Of a DNA stretch of 64,000 bases, positions 1-13,440 are shown piece after piece. The DNA lies in the NCBI GenBank assembly GCA_012861695.1, contig JAAOOA010000006.1, positions 14,032,879 through 14,096,878 of the forward strand, given 5' to 3'. How positions within the stretch are numbered: the first letter of the stretch is position 1; every line of letters begins with the position of its first letter. Under the pieces are notes generated by a model. That model did not search any database. It was not told the DNA's origin and saw nothing but the letters and a program-made list of their open reading frames with translations. Position numbers and translations under genes: made by a program. Source of the stretch: Trematomus loennbergii (Eukaryota; Chordata; Actinopteri; Perciformes; Nototheniidae).

Positions 1-250
1 GTATATCAAGCTTGTGTGTTTAAACACGACAGAATGAAACAAGTAATTTTCCCGTAGCGGATTAATAAAGTATGTCTTCTTCTTTCTTCTCTTAATTTTA
101 TTCTAGGGATGAAAACTCAATGCAAGTCAATTTACTAGCAAACCCTTCACAGTTTAATAATCAACAGTTTGAAGTGGTTACTGGGTGTGGGCACTCAATA
201 TACAACTGCACTACGGCTTACATCGCCTACATCAGCAAGTACACACTTAA

Positions 251-633
251 AGGTGGGGTAGGTAATTTTGGAGAAACCAGCTCGAGTGCGCTAGAATTTG
301 AAAATACACAGCCGGAACAAATCTGCCACTTCCTTACAGAGCCCCTCCTCCAACACACAAGAACGTGCACATGACCAATGAGGGCACGAGATAAGTTTGT
401 GCACAGATGGAAGGCTGACAGGCAGGTAGGCCATCCAGTTATTTTAGCCGGGCCAGCTAAAATGATTGGTCGTGCTTTTTACAGTACTACGGCTTCCACA
501 GATGACATTTGTTTATGGATTTTTTTGTCAAAGCACTTAAGATATTCATTGCTATCGGGATGTTAAGAGCATTCCATGGAATATAACAAAAAGTGTATCT
601 CGAGCCGGTTTCTCAAACTTACCTACCCCACCT
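251..633 (+). mobile_element. TTAA-flanked MITE, copy A
   Basis: 383-bp element flanked by TTAA on both sides (247-250 and 634-637). The ends are inverted: AGGTGGGGTAGG at the left and CCTACCCCACCT at the right, extending imperfectly through GAAACC and GCTCGAG for about 35 bp. It has no coding capacity. A close copy lies inverted at 4623-5000. The TTAA target fits a piggyBac- or Kolobok-type mobiliser (inference). Confidence 0.85.
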
Positions 634-3422
634 TTAAGACTGCAAAACAACATCCATTTGAATACCTCTCTAATGTGCAGATTGGAGTATTGGCAAATCC
701 AATAATCAAGCTGTCTGTAAAATAAAATAACAATGGATGGATTAGCAGTCGTTAATATTAGTTTTTGGTTGATTGACTAATTTACTTCTCGATTAACCAC
801 TTAACACAGCTAAAAGTGTCTTCATGTCAATTTAACAGAAAAACAAACAAGAAAACATAAAGCAACAAGAAACATGTACATTCAAAGGCAAACAAGGACA
901 CTAAAAACAACAAATAAAATATATGCCAAGTATACTTTAAAGAACGTAGACGTTTAACTGTCTAAGCCTTACTTTATATTAAGAACACATTTTTTTTTTT
1001 TTTATTCTACTATTTCAACAATTAGACAGTTTATGCATCCGAAAAACAAATAAAATGTGTAGAAGCGAGAGGGCAGAAAGCATAGCTTATACAGAGGTAG
1101 CCCTCCCGTTAGTCATCCAGTTGCAGGACATCAATAAGTGAATCAAAATAAAATGTTTTCATGTGCAGTCAGTAAAAAATCCAATCAGTCACAGCCTATC
1201 AAAAAACGTCAACATAATTCCACAACATTGTGACTACATGAGTTTTGTTGACAGAAATATTTTTTCATGCGTTTTATTAAAGCTTCAGTTTTTCCACTCT
1301 GCTGTCCCCTCTGTAAGACAGTGGACCTCTGTCGTCAGTATTCGATCCGTCTTTATTGAGTCGGCTGGTCTCGATGTGAGGTTACGGTGGGGGAGGGTCG
1401 GTGGGGATGGATTACAGGGTGAGACTCGATGAGACAGAAGAGAATTATCATGGCCTCGAAACGAGATTCATCAGCCCTAACTATAATTGAGATCTTCTAT
1501 CAAAATACATTTTCCCAACCTTCACTCACCATTCATCCAGTGCTGATGTAGAAGAATCTCAGCTATCTGCCACGAAGTAATGCATTTCCAATCCAGAAAA
1601 TCTGCGTACGGATGTTGTGTTTTTTCATTAAAGAGTGTGCTGTTAAAGGACTTTCCAACCTCGGATGTCATATCATCCTTGAATGCACCACCCATGTTAA
1701 TTGTAATCTCTGCAGTTTATCACACTGAAGCTTTGTTCCCTCAGAAAGGTATTTCTTGGCGTCTTCCTGTGATTTGTAATAATTGCAGAGGTTGTCTATG
1801 TTTTTCATCTTGCCTAAATCTGCCGGGTTTGTAATTTGTGAAATAAGAAATGAGCAAGAAGGATTTATGACTCACGAGGCTGATTGATTTAAAAATGACA
1901 TAACTGAAAACATTCTGAAGCCCGTATACTGTATGCATGTGTGTTTGATATTTCTTGCAATGCCCTACAAAATAATTACAATTCAAATGTGTTTTGTTTT
2001 TATGAACCAACTGACACACATTTTGAAAAACAAGAGGGAAATACAGTATTTATTTTTGTGTCATATATTGTTTTTTTAGACAGATTGTCGTCGCTTTTTT
2101 CCTCTCTCCAGAAGAGTCACAGGCTTCATGTTCCACACACTGACAGTGATACAAGTCTCTCTTCCTCACAGCAGGCTTTGCTTTTACACAACTGCACTTG
2201 TTTTACTGTGCACAATACTTTAAATGTTGCAAATCAATTCTCTCTTTTTGCACCATCCTCATCCAGATCAAATTTGAAATGCATGTACAATAAAGGTGGA
2301 AGCATTCTTCAACAGGCAGAGATCGCTTGAGTTCACAAACAAAGTGCCGAAGCCTCGTTAAATCTTGTTATGAATCACAGAAAGTAGCTAGTTAATTATA
2401 TTCATGTTTGAGTTTGGCTTATTATTGAAGGATAATTAATAACACATTTGTCGATTAGCATTTCTACTTTCTGGCAAATTGTATTCATGTTTGAGCTCAT
2501 CTTTCGGCAGATATTGTATTATTATACACATATACATTTTTCAGCATCTCCACTTTTCATAAAATCCAATTATATCTTAAATGATAGATTCTCACTAAAA
2601 TGTCAAGGTTTTATAATTGTTTAACCAATTTAAAGGATGGAGAAAACCACATTCATGGACAAGATTTATAGGAAACAAATGTTTCTTAATTTACATTTTG
2701 TGATAATTTCTTTAACAACTCACTCACAATGTACCCCTCTGTATTGCGTGGATAAACATTTAGAACCATTGTGTAGTTAGGATATAATGTATATAGAAAA
2801 GGTGTCACTTGAGGGAAGTATCCTATTGGTCAAAGTAGTAAGATGAGTCTCCAAAGTGAGATTCACCTCCTGTGCTCCTGAAGTTTTTTACGACTCTGTA
2901 AGGGTTTAAATCATTGTGTGAAACTTTAGATCATGTTCGTGAAATAAAGACATTGTAAAAGAGTTTTATTCCCCAACCACTCAACCTTTTCCTCACAGGA
3001 CTATTTACGACGCTGTACGGTAGCTGTCAAAGATCGTCTGGAGTGTCTGTAAAATGTTTCTTCAGGACTCAGATGTCCGTTCCTGTTTCTGACACACGGA
3101 GTGTCGAATGCCTCAAGGTCATGACAAACTGCAGGGCTCAATGCTAACTTTTAAAAGTGGTTGCCAGGCTGGCAACCAGGCATCAGCTTTTGGTTGCCAA
3201 AACTGAAAATACGGTTGCCATTTTTAGTCACCTTGTATTTTAAATAATTAAGATACTATACAGTTATACATCAACTTAATAATGAAAATGTGACAAAAAG
3301 AGTGTTCAAATGCTTTATTACAATAAGTAATTAACACAATTATTTGAAACCTAAGTGGTAGTAAACTTGTCCACCCTCAATTGCTGGTATACAAAATACC
3401 AGTAGTGCAGCTGTTATGTTCT

Positions 3423-4529
3423 TCACAGATCCCTCACAAATGAATTGAGCAAGTCACTAATTTCTTGGTCATCCGCTGTCTCCCTTTCAAATGTGGGTTT
3501 TCTTGACCTTTGTGCTGACCCCCACCATAGATCCATTGGCCCTTCAGCATTGAAGTCTTGATTGTGGTTCTGTCATTGGCCAGACTAATACATTCCTAAT
3601 GTTAAATAAATGAAAAGCATTCACAGTTAAGAATTAGATATGAATTATTAATGCTGTAAATTACCTTTTTATATGTTATATTTCAAATGTGTTATATTTG
3701 TATGCCAATATTTTCCTATGGTAAGGTTTTCGTTTTGCACTTTTATTTTGGTAGTAATAAGATCGGGACTTTTATTTTGAAGGAACTTTTACCGGAAGTG
3801 AATGGACAACGGAGCAGAATGTACTTAACCACTAAAAGTATTTCTTCTTAGAATAAGTGATAAATGAATTTAACTTCTGTTTGACGGCTATCATACTGGA
3901 GAAATAAGAAACTGTAATTGTATGCAAATGCAATATTTATGGCATTAATAATTAATTACTAATTCTTAACTGTGAATGGTTTTCATTTATTTAACATTAG
4001 AAATGTATTAGTCTGGCCAAACTTGATGGCAACCTAAAATCCCTCTCTTTCCGTACCTCAGATAGAAGATATGATTGGAGACAAAACAGCCAATCAGAAT
4101 TGACCTTCTCGAGTTCTCCGATTTGGTTGGTTTTGTGGCACATTTGTAACGCTGTGGCAACTTGAGCGAGCCCGCAGGCAAACTTGAGGGCACACAGGGT
4201 GGAGAGGTTGAGCGAGCGAGGGAGAGAGAGCGTGTGCAGGAGTTTGTGAGAGGGCTTGAGAGTCAATTTCTCTTCAAAATATAATTGCTGTGCTTGCAAA
4301 ATATATTTTTCTGTGGTCAAAAATGTTCAATAACATTTTCTATGCTCAAAAGGCACAAAAATAACGCCATATATTTCGCCTCCCAAGACTTTACACATTT
4401 CCTCTTTGCTTTTCGTTCGGGTTCCCCTTGCGCTTTATCAGTTGAATCACTTTGAACATTCGTTTGAGATGTTGACGGGTTGGCCGAACTTTTTACCCCA
4501 CAGTCAAACAACTTAATTTGCTTCGCCAT
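3423..4529 (-). pseudogene. transposase-derived (ZNF862/KIAA1586-like) pseudogene, middle missing
   Basis: Minus strand. The N-terminal piece starts at 4529 with MAKQIKLFDCGVKSSANPST and continues to ERKAKRKCVKSWEAKY, resembling the start of fish zinc finger protein 862-like, hAT-derived proteins. The C-terminal piece (3571-3423) reads MDLWWGSAQRSRKPTFERE and ends SDLLNSFVRDL before a stop. The zinc finger and catalytic core expected between them are absent, replaced by a short stretch and a 445-bp inverted-repeat element. The family assignment is from memory and moderately sure; the locus is clearly not functional. Confidence 0.55.
3576..4020. mobile_element. 445-bp element with long (~60 bp) terminal inverted repeats
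   Basis: The left end TTGGCCAGACTAATACATTC is matched inverted at the right (4001-4020). The arms stay similar for about 60 bp, through TTAACATTAG/CTAATGTTAA and AATTCTTAACTGTGAATG. No clear target duplication is visible. It interrupts the transposase pseudogene between its two surviving ends. Confidence 0.65.
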
Positions 4530-4622
4530 TTTTTGTAAAACAAACACACGGGGCACCGCGCACGCGAGTAAACGTGCATCGCTTTCTGGCTCCGTAATCA
4601 CACCAATGCACGTGCAACTTAA

Positions 4623-5000
4623 AGGTAGGGTAGGTAAGTTTGAGAAACCGGCTCGAGATACACTTGTTATATTCCATGGAATGCTCTTAACATCCCGATA
4701 GCAATGAATATCTTAAGTGCTTTGACAAAAAATCCATAAAAAAATGTCCTCTGTGGAAGCCGTAGTACTGTAAAAAGCACGACCAATCATTTTAGCCGGC
4801 CCGGCTAAAATAACTGGATGGCCTACCTGCCTGTCAGCCTTCCATCTGTGCACAAACTCATCTCGTGCCCTCATTGGTCATGTGCGCGTTCGTGTGTGTT
4901 GGAGGAGGGGCTCTATAAGGAAGTGGCAGATTTTCTCCGGTTGTGCATTTTCAAATTCTAGCGATCTCGAGCCGGTTTCTCAAACTTACCTACCCTACCT
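4623..5000 (-). mobile_element. TTAA-flanked MITE, copy B (inverted relative to copy A)
   Basis: 378-bp element between TTAA at 4619-4622 and 5001-5004, with ends AGGTAGGGTAGG / CCTACCCTACCT. Internally it is copy A reversed, including the GCCGG/CCGGC-centred palindrome at 4789-4811 (ATTTTAGCCGG arms). It sits inside the hAT remnant 3132-5215, so it arrived after that element. Confidence 0.85.
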
Positions 5001-8000
5001 TTAAGTAACAGGTTCCGACTGGTCACAACAATAATTTAAATATCACTCTTAATACAACAAATAATTAACATATATCTATTTTGGGGTGCACATTTTGCTG
5101 TTTGCTGTCCTTATTTCTTTATGTTAACTGGTTGCCACTGATGGCAACCAAAGGCCAAGAAGTGGTTGACATTTTTTCTGAATGGTTGCCAATGGCAACC
5201 TGGCAACCGTTACTGAACTGAGTGAAGCCACTTTAAGAGCAGCCTGAGTCTTTCTGCCTTTTAAAAACCTGCTTACTGCGTGCATAGACGTGACCTACAG
5301 CTGAAATGATAGGTGCAACCATTTTCAAAATCAAAGTAGGTTTTGGAATGTTGCAAACAAATAATTCTAGCTATATTTGTCCTGTATGATATTAAACTGA
5401 ATATCTACTTATTTGGGACTGTTTTTTTGCACAAACAAATAGTTTCTTAAGCAGTCACTTTTGGCTTTACATAGGTCTGGTATTTTGAAACTAGTTTCCG
5501 ATTGTTTATTGAGAAGTAAATAAATGAACAGTATTCATATTCATTAGATAAAGTCATGATTTAAATAATCGTTGGTTGCTGCCCTCACGTCATTGTTTCA
5601 ACCAAATAACTTATTGGTAGCAAAAATATCTTTAAATACTAAGATATGTTTAACTGTCTTTATTTTATATTTTTACTACCTCAAAACAAAGCATACATTT
5701 CTATTAGCACACCATTCATATGAAAGATACAGAATTATATTTAGTTCGGCCATCCGGACAATAACAACAATCAATAATTTAACATGTTATTAAAGACAAA
5801 AAAGTACAGATACACGTTTATGTATACATAAATGTAAACACAATTACTGCTTGTATTTGAGTCGTAGTAAGCTAAATGTTTATAACAAGTCCTCTTTTAA
5901 AGAACTCAAGAAATGTAAAGGCCACTTTGAAGAAAGAATAAAGTCATTGGAAAGCTAGAACTTACATGCCACTCTTTGTACCTTTTTTCTTATTCTGTAT
6001 TGCTTTAAATTAACATTACTGTGAGCACATAACGGATTTTGATCAAATTGTTAAGCAGTTGTTTCTGCATTCACATCCCCACTTCCTGCGAGTCATCAAA
6101 TATTCACAAACGTCTTTTAGAATGGAAATGTTTTGCATAAAAGTAGATCTGATTCATTGTTAGGAGCTTGGTTTATATTTGCTTGGGGACTTCTCAGATG
6201 AATTGCGTACTGATGAGAACAACAGTCTGCCTCACAGCTCCAGAATCATTTCTTTACAACACTCTCAGTTACCGTCTGCAGTCGTCTCAAGGTCGACCTT
6301 GTTGCTGTCAGAAATGTGCAGCGTTTGTGGTCACAAGATAATTTGCCTCTTTTGTTGTAAGAAAGACAAATCATGTTTTTATTTTCTCATTAACAAATCC
6401 ATAAACATAAAAAACGTGGTGAGTTAATGTGGATGGTTACACATTAAATATGCTTTAACGTCCCCTTTGTCTCACAAGACTGCACTCCTAAAAGGTTTGG
6501 GGAGTGCCTGGATCTTCTGACAAAACATGAAAACATGATAGGGAAAGCGCCATCAGGCAGTGCTTTGTCAGTCCGCTACAGAGGCAGCGGCTGCCATCAG
6601 CACCCGCCAGCAGCCATTCTGCCTGTTCTGAGGTGCAAAAATGTCTTGTGCTTTTGTGGAGCATCTGCTTTGCGGTGATAAGGACTGGGCTGTTTCACAC
6701 TTGCAACCCTGTACAGAGTTTTTGAGCTAATTATATATCTCATAGTATTGTTGTAAGAATTTTTGTTAGATAAAATTCTCCCTCAACCTATACTGTACGT
6801 CATGACTCATGAGAACAGAGCAGGTTTTAAAACTGGGCTTTTTTTCAAAGTGATGAAAAGCGCGAGAGCACATCTGCTCCGCTGTGATTACAGAACTGAA
6901 ACACAGAGCAACTAAACTTTGATATTTCTGTACCGAGAGCTTTCTTTGCCAGTGCCGCTGAATCAGCAGCCTCAGGTTCAACACATGGCCTCGCTGGACT
7001 TCTCCAACTTACTGTGGCTCTACAGGCTGAAATGCTTCTTATTGAAGAAAGAAAATGTACTGTTGGTTGGTGGGTTCATTTTGGGCGGTGCGTTGAAACC
7101 CCTTGTTTTATGTTGCCTGTAGCTGCATGCTGTCAAAACATTCAGCAACCTTTCTCTGCTTTGTGACGAGAGATGCATCAACAAGTGTCCTTGCTGTTTT
7201 CGACATTTAAACCAAGTTATGGTCATTCGATCGGTGCAACATTTGCGTTTGCAATAAAAAAGAGTTCCTCATATATATATATATTAATTAAAGAAAAACC
7301 AGTGTTTAACCAGCTTAGAGTCTGCAGAATTAACTGTTGCTTTTTTCCATCTTTGCTTTTAAACTCAGATTTTCTACATTCCTTTATGTCATTTGAATCA
7401 ATGAAAAACGTACCGTACGAGTGCCGGGTTTACCGGATTGTATCCGTAGCTGCGAGTTTTGAAATGCAGTCATTTGAAAGAGAACCAGCTAGCTAGAATG
7501 TACTTTGCACAATGTAGGACAAACACATCATTTAGTTTGTGAGAAATCCAAATGAACAGGCTTTGAACTAACATTACCATAAAATAACCTTATCCCTTTA
7601 TCAAGCTTCGCTAACTAGCTTCCAATTTCTGAGTGAAAGCCATAGAGTTCCCCAAATGCTGTAAAGGGTATTTAACCAGCGCAATGTCGGATTGGAGAAA
7701 AAAGGGCGGGAAACGTTTCTTGTATGGATGTCTGTAAGCTACTCTGCTATGACATGCTACTCTCAGTAAAGCTACATTGCATCTCCTGCACAACACTGGC
7801 CTTCAAATATGAGATTTTCAAAAACTGTTTTATTCTCGTTTTAAAAACAAATTCATATTTGACAATTGGGGTTGTGAAGGAAGGGACAATAGCACAATAC
7901 TGTCTTTCAAGAAAGTAATATGAGCTTTTTTCTTGAATGCTGCAGGTGTCTAAGGACTGAGAGTGAATGCTTTACAGTCTGTAAAGTCCCTGGAGACAAA

Positions 8001-11000
8001 TGTGTGATTTGATATATTGAGTTATATGAAAACAATTTCAGTGATTGATATTTCACTTGACCTTTAACATGGTGAGTTCATCCCTTGTCCCAATAAGATA
8101 AACTCTTCTTGTTTCTGGTGTTTCACGCCTTTGTTCATCACTGGCTGCCTATTTTCAGTTGATTCCTGATGAGCCTTATTTCTGGCCTTCAGCTCCTTTC
8201 TTCACCTTCAGTGTGATGTGAGAGATGCAACACATTCAGCAGCTGCTTGTACAAATGGAGACAGCCTGAGGACATTTTTTCTCCATTTCCTCATGAATGA
8301 TCATGCCAATTCACACTTGCATCTGGGATCGGAGGTTTTATATGACGGAAACCAATGTTAACAAAATGCATGTCAATTATTTTATTTACACGTTTTTTAT
8401 TTTTAGACTTTAGCCTCTTCCAAAGACAACTCTTTCAATTTATGTTGTATTTAACGCCCAAGATTTGTACCTTTTTATCACCAACAAATAGTGGCATTTC
8501 CATCGACAGGGGAGTTGTTCTTAATCAAGTGTCTTGATTTTCTTTCCCAGCAAATCACTTCGCTATCTGATTTATTGCTGCATGCACCCTCAGTCACAAC
8601 AACAGAACAAGTGACAGAAATGTAGTCACAAGTTAAAATGTGAATCTGTCTATTTTTGTGGTTGACAGAGTTTGGACACACATTGGACACATGCAATATG
8701 TATACCAATACTGCTGCCTTAAATCATTCAACATAAGCCACAACATTTTTTAAATGTATTTCCTGGACCTTCAGTCCATCAATCTGTCTTTCATTTACAC
8801 AGCTCTTAATTTGCTGGATGCCACATTTTTCTCTACATGAAAGCAATAAAACAAGGCGAACAGGAGAAAATAAAAAACCCAGATGAGATCAAAAAGAAAC
8901 ATCAAAGGTCTCATTAAAAAATGTCTCCATTAAAGGCAAGGGCAAACAACAAATATGACATTGACTGAGCTGAGAGGCAAGTGTGGCAGATGTTAGGAAA
9001 CAGAAATGTCAAATAAGAAACCACATAATGTGAGCAAAATACATTTAAATAAAGCTCATATTGAAGCTGCTTTTATAGTGATTCTTCTCTTGTTGAAGGT
9101 CTGTGTAGTGGGAAGACTTTTGATAAGATAAACATCAATCTATCCAAGTTGTGCTTGTTCAAAATATCAATCATCATGACAACACCTCATTACATTTGGC
9201 ACTTGTTGAAAAAACACATTTAAATATTCTTCTTCCCAATGATGAGATGACACTTCTAATTGCAGTAAATCATGAACATTAGGAAACTGGGGCACACTCT
9301 CATGTGTAACAAAGTACATTTCTTATGTGTCTATTTGGTTGAATTTCTTAGTTCCTGGGTTAGACACATTTCCGGCTGTTTTTATCCCTCCTCCACAGTT
9401 TGACCCACAGGTTATTTCTTCTTCTCTAAACAGAAATGGAAGAAATCTTGATTTATATTGTTGCCCAGGCCTAAGGCTTACTTGCAGATGTTGAGAATGG
9501 ATTGTCAGTTATCAAACCTTAAGAGCTTCAACCATTATTCGTCTGAGTCTATCTATTCTACGATCCCATTTTCTACTCCTCAGCATTTGTCTCACTTTCT
9601 CTCCCTTTCTTGTCTGAGTCTCTTTTGCAGTGAGACACAAAAAGCCCAAGTTTCATCCTTTGATAGAGATGTTTTTGGGAGACTGATACTTGTGTCAAAG
9701 GCAACCATTAAGCAGGAAAGTGCAGTTGATCTGTGGCAAGCAAAATATATTCCCATTTTCCTTACCACTTCTATAAAATGTGATCTTATGTAAGTTTAGA
9801 AACTATTTGTAGCTGTTTACAATTAACAGTTTAAAATGCTGTGTCCTATTTAAGATTGTAAAGTGTCCAACTCTGTTGACCCAATATGACACATGTTTAA
9901 GCATTTAGTTTATCAGTATGGTTACATGCACACCAGAAACCAGGGTATTCTTACAAATTGGACATTGCATTTACATGCATTTAGTATCCGGCTTACTGGA
10001 AAGCAGTTTATTAATGCAGCAGGTCAGTGATCAGTTTTTTCCTAACCTTTTTTTGAAGCGTGGCTTACTTTTCTTCCCTGTATAAGGTATCTGTACCACA
10101 CATTAGTTGTAGAGAGGGAAGTGGTAGTCGTACATAGTTTAGTGTTTCGCCACAGAAGATTTCGGTTCATATTGAATCTTTTGCTTAAGACGGGGGAAAG
10201 ATCAAGCAAAGTTCACGCAAAATGTCACATTTGGCGTGGATGCACTGTCTATCTGCTTAGAGTGCCTAAAAATACAAGATTGTAATAATGTTTAAGTAGC
10301 TAAGATTAGATATTGTAATGCACAAGCCAATATTGTCAAAAAAATATCAAAATACATTGCAGGGAACTTTTTACAAAAACATTCAGTATCATAATTGTTG
10401 TGAACTGTTCCTAAAAGAAGTAATCAACATGCCATGATGTTTCCTCCAAATGTGTGTGCTGTTTGGATTATGGGTATGAATGTCATCTTGAGGAGAGAGT
10501 TGGTGTGTGTCAGAGAAGAGACTCTGTAGTCGGAGCCAGACCTTTTCTTTACAGTCTGAATAATACACATAGACCAGTGCCTAGCAGTGGAAGCTGACAT
10601 ATATGTGCGCCTAGAGGCTCCCCTCAGATTTACTCAGACTTTTGATGAAATGTAATTAATCACAAGGCTGCGTCCTGCCACAGTTGTAGATTAACTCATG
10701 GGCATGTACATTGAATATGCAATTGGAAACCTTATGGCTAGAAGAAATATATCTGACCAGGGAAATCAGGTTTCTCTGATTCCCTTACCTTATTAGAGAA
10801 GGCAGGTTTTTCATATAAAAGTTGACGATTCAGAATTTAGGTTACTACAGAAGGAAAGTGCAATCTGGTTACTTACAGTAAGTGCATGGAAACACATCAA
10901 GAAAGAGCAGCTCAGTAATTTTCCTGAGTATGTGAAAACATATTTATATTTTTTTCAACTTTCTATTCATTCTTCAGTGGTGTGAAGATTGTGAATGGTA

Positions 11001-13019
11001 CATCTTCTCATGCGGTTTACTGTCTGTCAGCTCTTCAACAGCACAAACCCCTGGAGATGAGCAGCTTTTTGTATAGAGACTCGCACAATAGCTCTGGTTG
11101 TTAAGTGTCCTGTGCCTTATTTCCCTCCAAACCCCCCGACTTAAAAAAATCAAGGAGCTCTCCACCTGAATAATTGATATGTGTCCCATTCCCTTGTCCA
11201 TAGACGCTGTGATCAAAAACAAAACATGAAATGAAATACTAGATGTCTCTGTCTGCCATCCAAATCCATGTAGACTTCATTACTATAGAGCAGAGGCTTG
11301 TGTTTCCACATGCATGGGTAAGAACAAGACAAACTCAGTGTCACTGTTTTAAAGATTCTGTTACTACTTATCAATGAAATATTGAACACAGTATGTCAGA
11401 AACTTTCACACATCTCTTTCTAGTCATTAAAGAAATCTCTTTATGGATTGGTGCCATTGTTCACAAAACATTTCTTTCAGGCTCTGCTGGAATTATTTGC
11501 ATTGTTAGAAAGGAATAATTAATTATTTCGTCAAAATCCCAAATAATTTATGATTATATAACAATCACACAGACATTGACTAATTACTCTAAAGTTGCTT
11601 TTCATTTCAAGATCCTTGAACAAAATATTACATGTAATCATATTAATTGTCTCCAAGACCTGCTTTGATTTGGTTTATAAACTATCATTCAAGTGTTTAT
11701 TTGTTAAATCCACTAGATTGCATATGCATACTGCTAATAAACAAAAATACATTTTCCCAGTAGCTTCTTTCTTTCAGTCGATGCGTTCTGTTCTGTTATT
11801 GAACGCTTTGAAACATATAGTCCCAAAAGCAGCAAACAGTTTAATGGAAAATACAAGATAAAATTGGTCTTGGTTGAACAATTCCAGGGGTTATACTTTA
11901 AACCATCATTGCCAGCAAATAATATTGGCTCTAAAAGATAGATTCACCCTAAGTGATGAATTACGACCCTTCTTCAGCCTGTGCTTTTCTTTGCCTTGGG
12001 TCACATCTGTTTATTCCTCTGCTCTCAGGTGAACGCTCTGATAAAGTTTTGATTTATTTCCCACTCTGATGTGTGGTTTGAGGAGAGGAGCCTTAACCTT
12101 AGACTCCACTTGATAAAGAAAACAACCCCCAGTAAAGGACACATGATGTTAAGCGTGCAGCATACTGTAGATAAAGAGTCCGAGATAAAAAGTGAAGAGA
12201 TACTGTGAAGATTTTATTATTTTTTTCCCAGGCTTGTTACTGAGGAAGTCAGATCTGATAGGGCGTTACAGAGAAGGACTCTCAGATGACTGAATTTAAT
12301 GGAATAACAAATCAAGCTTTTCAAGTTGGAACAGTGGGAATGAGAAATGTGGCACTGGAGCAAATTGTCCGGAGTTTGATATCAAATAACATCTCCTCTG
12401 TCACATGATATCTGCTTTTGTTCAAAAATATTGCAACTAGTTGCTCAGAATTTGTTGCATTTCTAGAGGAGAATATTCTCTTCAAGGAGGAAAAAGCACA
12501 AAAAAGCCTTTGTTCCCTTCTGAAGGGCACGGGTGATCTCAACGCTTTAATGAGGAGAAATGAACAAAAGGGGTAGAGATGACAAAGGCCGCTGCAAGTA
12601 AACATGACCCTCCTACTAAATCCTGCCACTGCATATCCCCTCATGGGGATAAACAAAGAAAAAGACAAAGCCACACACCCCTCTTCGCTGTCAACAGGAA
12701 ATGCCAGTGTGACGTGCCAGCTACTGATGCGTCCTAATGAGAGAATTACCCCCCTCTCCAGTTACAGAGGCAAAACCAAACAGAGACTGTACAGTGCAGC
12801 CTCCCGCCCAGTAAACACACTAATTGGTTGTTTGCTGTATTTACTGTGACAGAGTTGGGACTACTGTGGGAGAGAATTAAAACATTTATACTGTAAGTGC
12901 TGTATAAGCATGCACAGCTGATCACAGTGTGTAAGTGCAGCGCAGCGGTGTTCTGCGAACACAAGTATCTTCCTCATGATACACTTTTATGTGAGTGCGT
13001 AGGTAGACTGTTGGCGCTC

Positions 13020-13440
13020 TGGATGTTAAGAGGGCCATGCACCATGAAAACAGTGGCTCTCATCTCAGCTGTTAGTAAAACAGTTGCCTATTTACACTTC
13101 CAGCAGACCCAGCACAAATTAGCATTTACAGTAGGCTATTTGGACTCCTGCTTCAAGCCACTTAATGGAAGTCGGTCTAATATGCACTCTATTTTTGCTC
13201 CTTTTTGTTGTTCTCCACCAACTCCTAGAAGAAATATCGGCTTTTTAGCTGCTGATTGCTCCACAATGTTCACAAGCCAGTTGCTAAATATGTGTGATGT
13301 AGCAGTTAGCATACAGTACAGTCATTTAGCAGAGCTTTTTCCCTGGTAGTATATGCCTGCTGCTGCTGGAGGAGTAAAACAAGACTGGACATTTGAGGCC
13401 AAAAATCAAAAACAGGGAGTTGAAAGACACTAAAACACTC
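13020..13440. repeat. interspersed teleost repeat (unclassified)
   Basis: The stretch around CTCCACCAACTCCTAGAAGA and TTTTTAGCTGCTGATTGCTC resembles a repeat I recall from many perciform sequences. A 150-codon open frame runs across its start but shows no protein family. Boundaries are approximate. Confidence 0.45.

Larger units (their letters stand above)
3132..5215 (-). mobile_element. degraded hAT-like DNA transposon with nested insertions
   Basis: The left end begins CAGGGCTCAATGCTAAC, an hAT-type tip. Both ends carry repeated GGTTGCCA / TGGCAACC blocks in inverted orientation (3160-3225 and 5128-5208). Inside, on the minus strand, are the beginning and the end of a transposase-like protein (see 3423-4529). 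Two shorter inverted-repeat elements (3576-4020 and 4623-5000) are nested in it. The right tip is worn and its exact end uncertain. Confidence 0.6.

Noticed and set aside
730..800. hAT-like motif (GATTGACTAATTTACTTCTCG)
   Set aside because: Too short and without a second end.
9910..10900. Possible 1-kb inverted-repeat element (GGTTACATGCAC at the left, GTGCATGGAAAC at the right)
   Set aside because: The end similarity is short and imperfect and no target duplication is visible. Kept out of the feature list.
12897..13349. 150-codon open frame in intron 1
   Set aside because: It overlaps an interspersed repeat and shows no recognisable domain or codon pattern.
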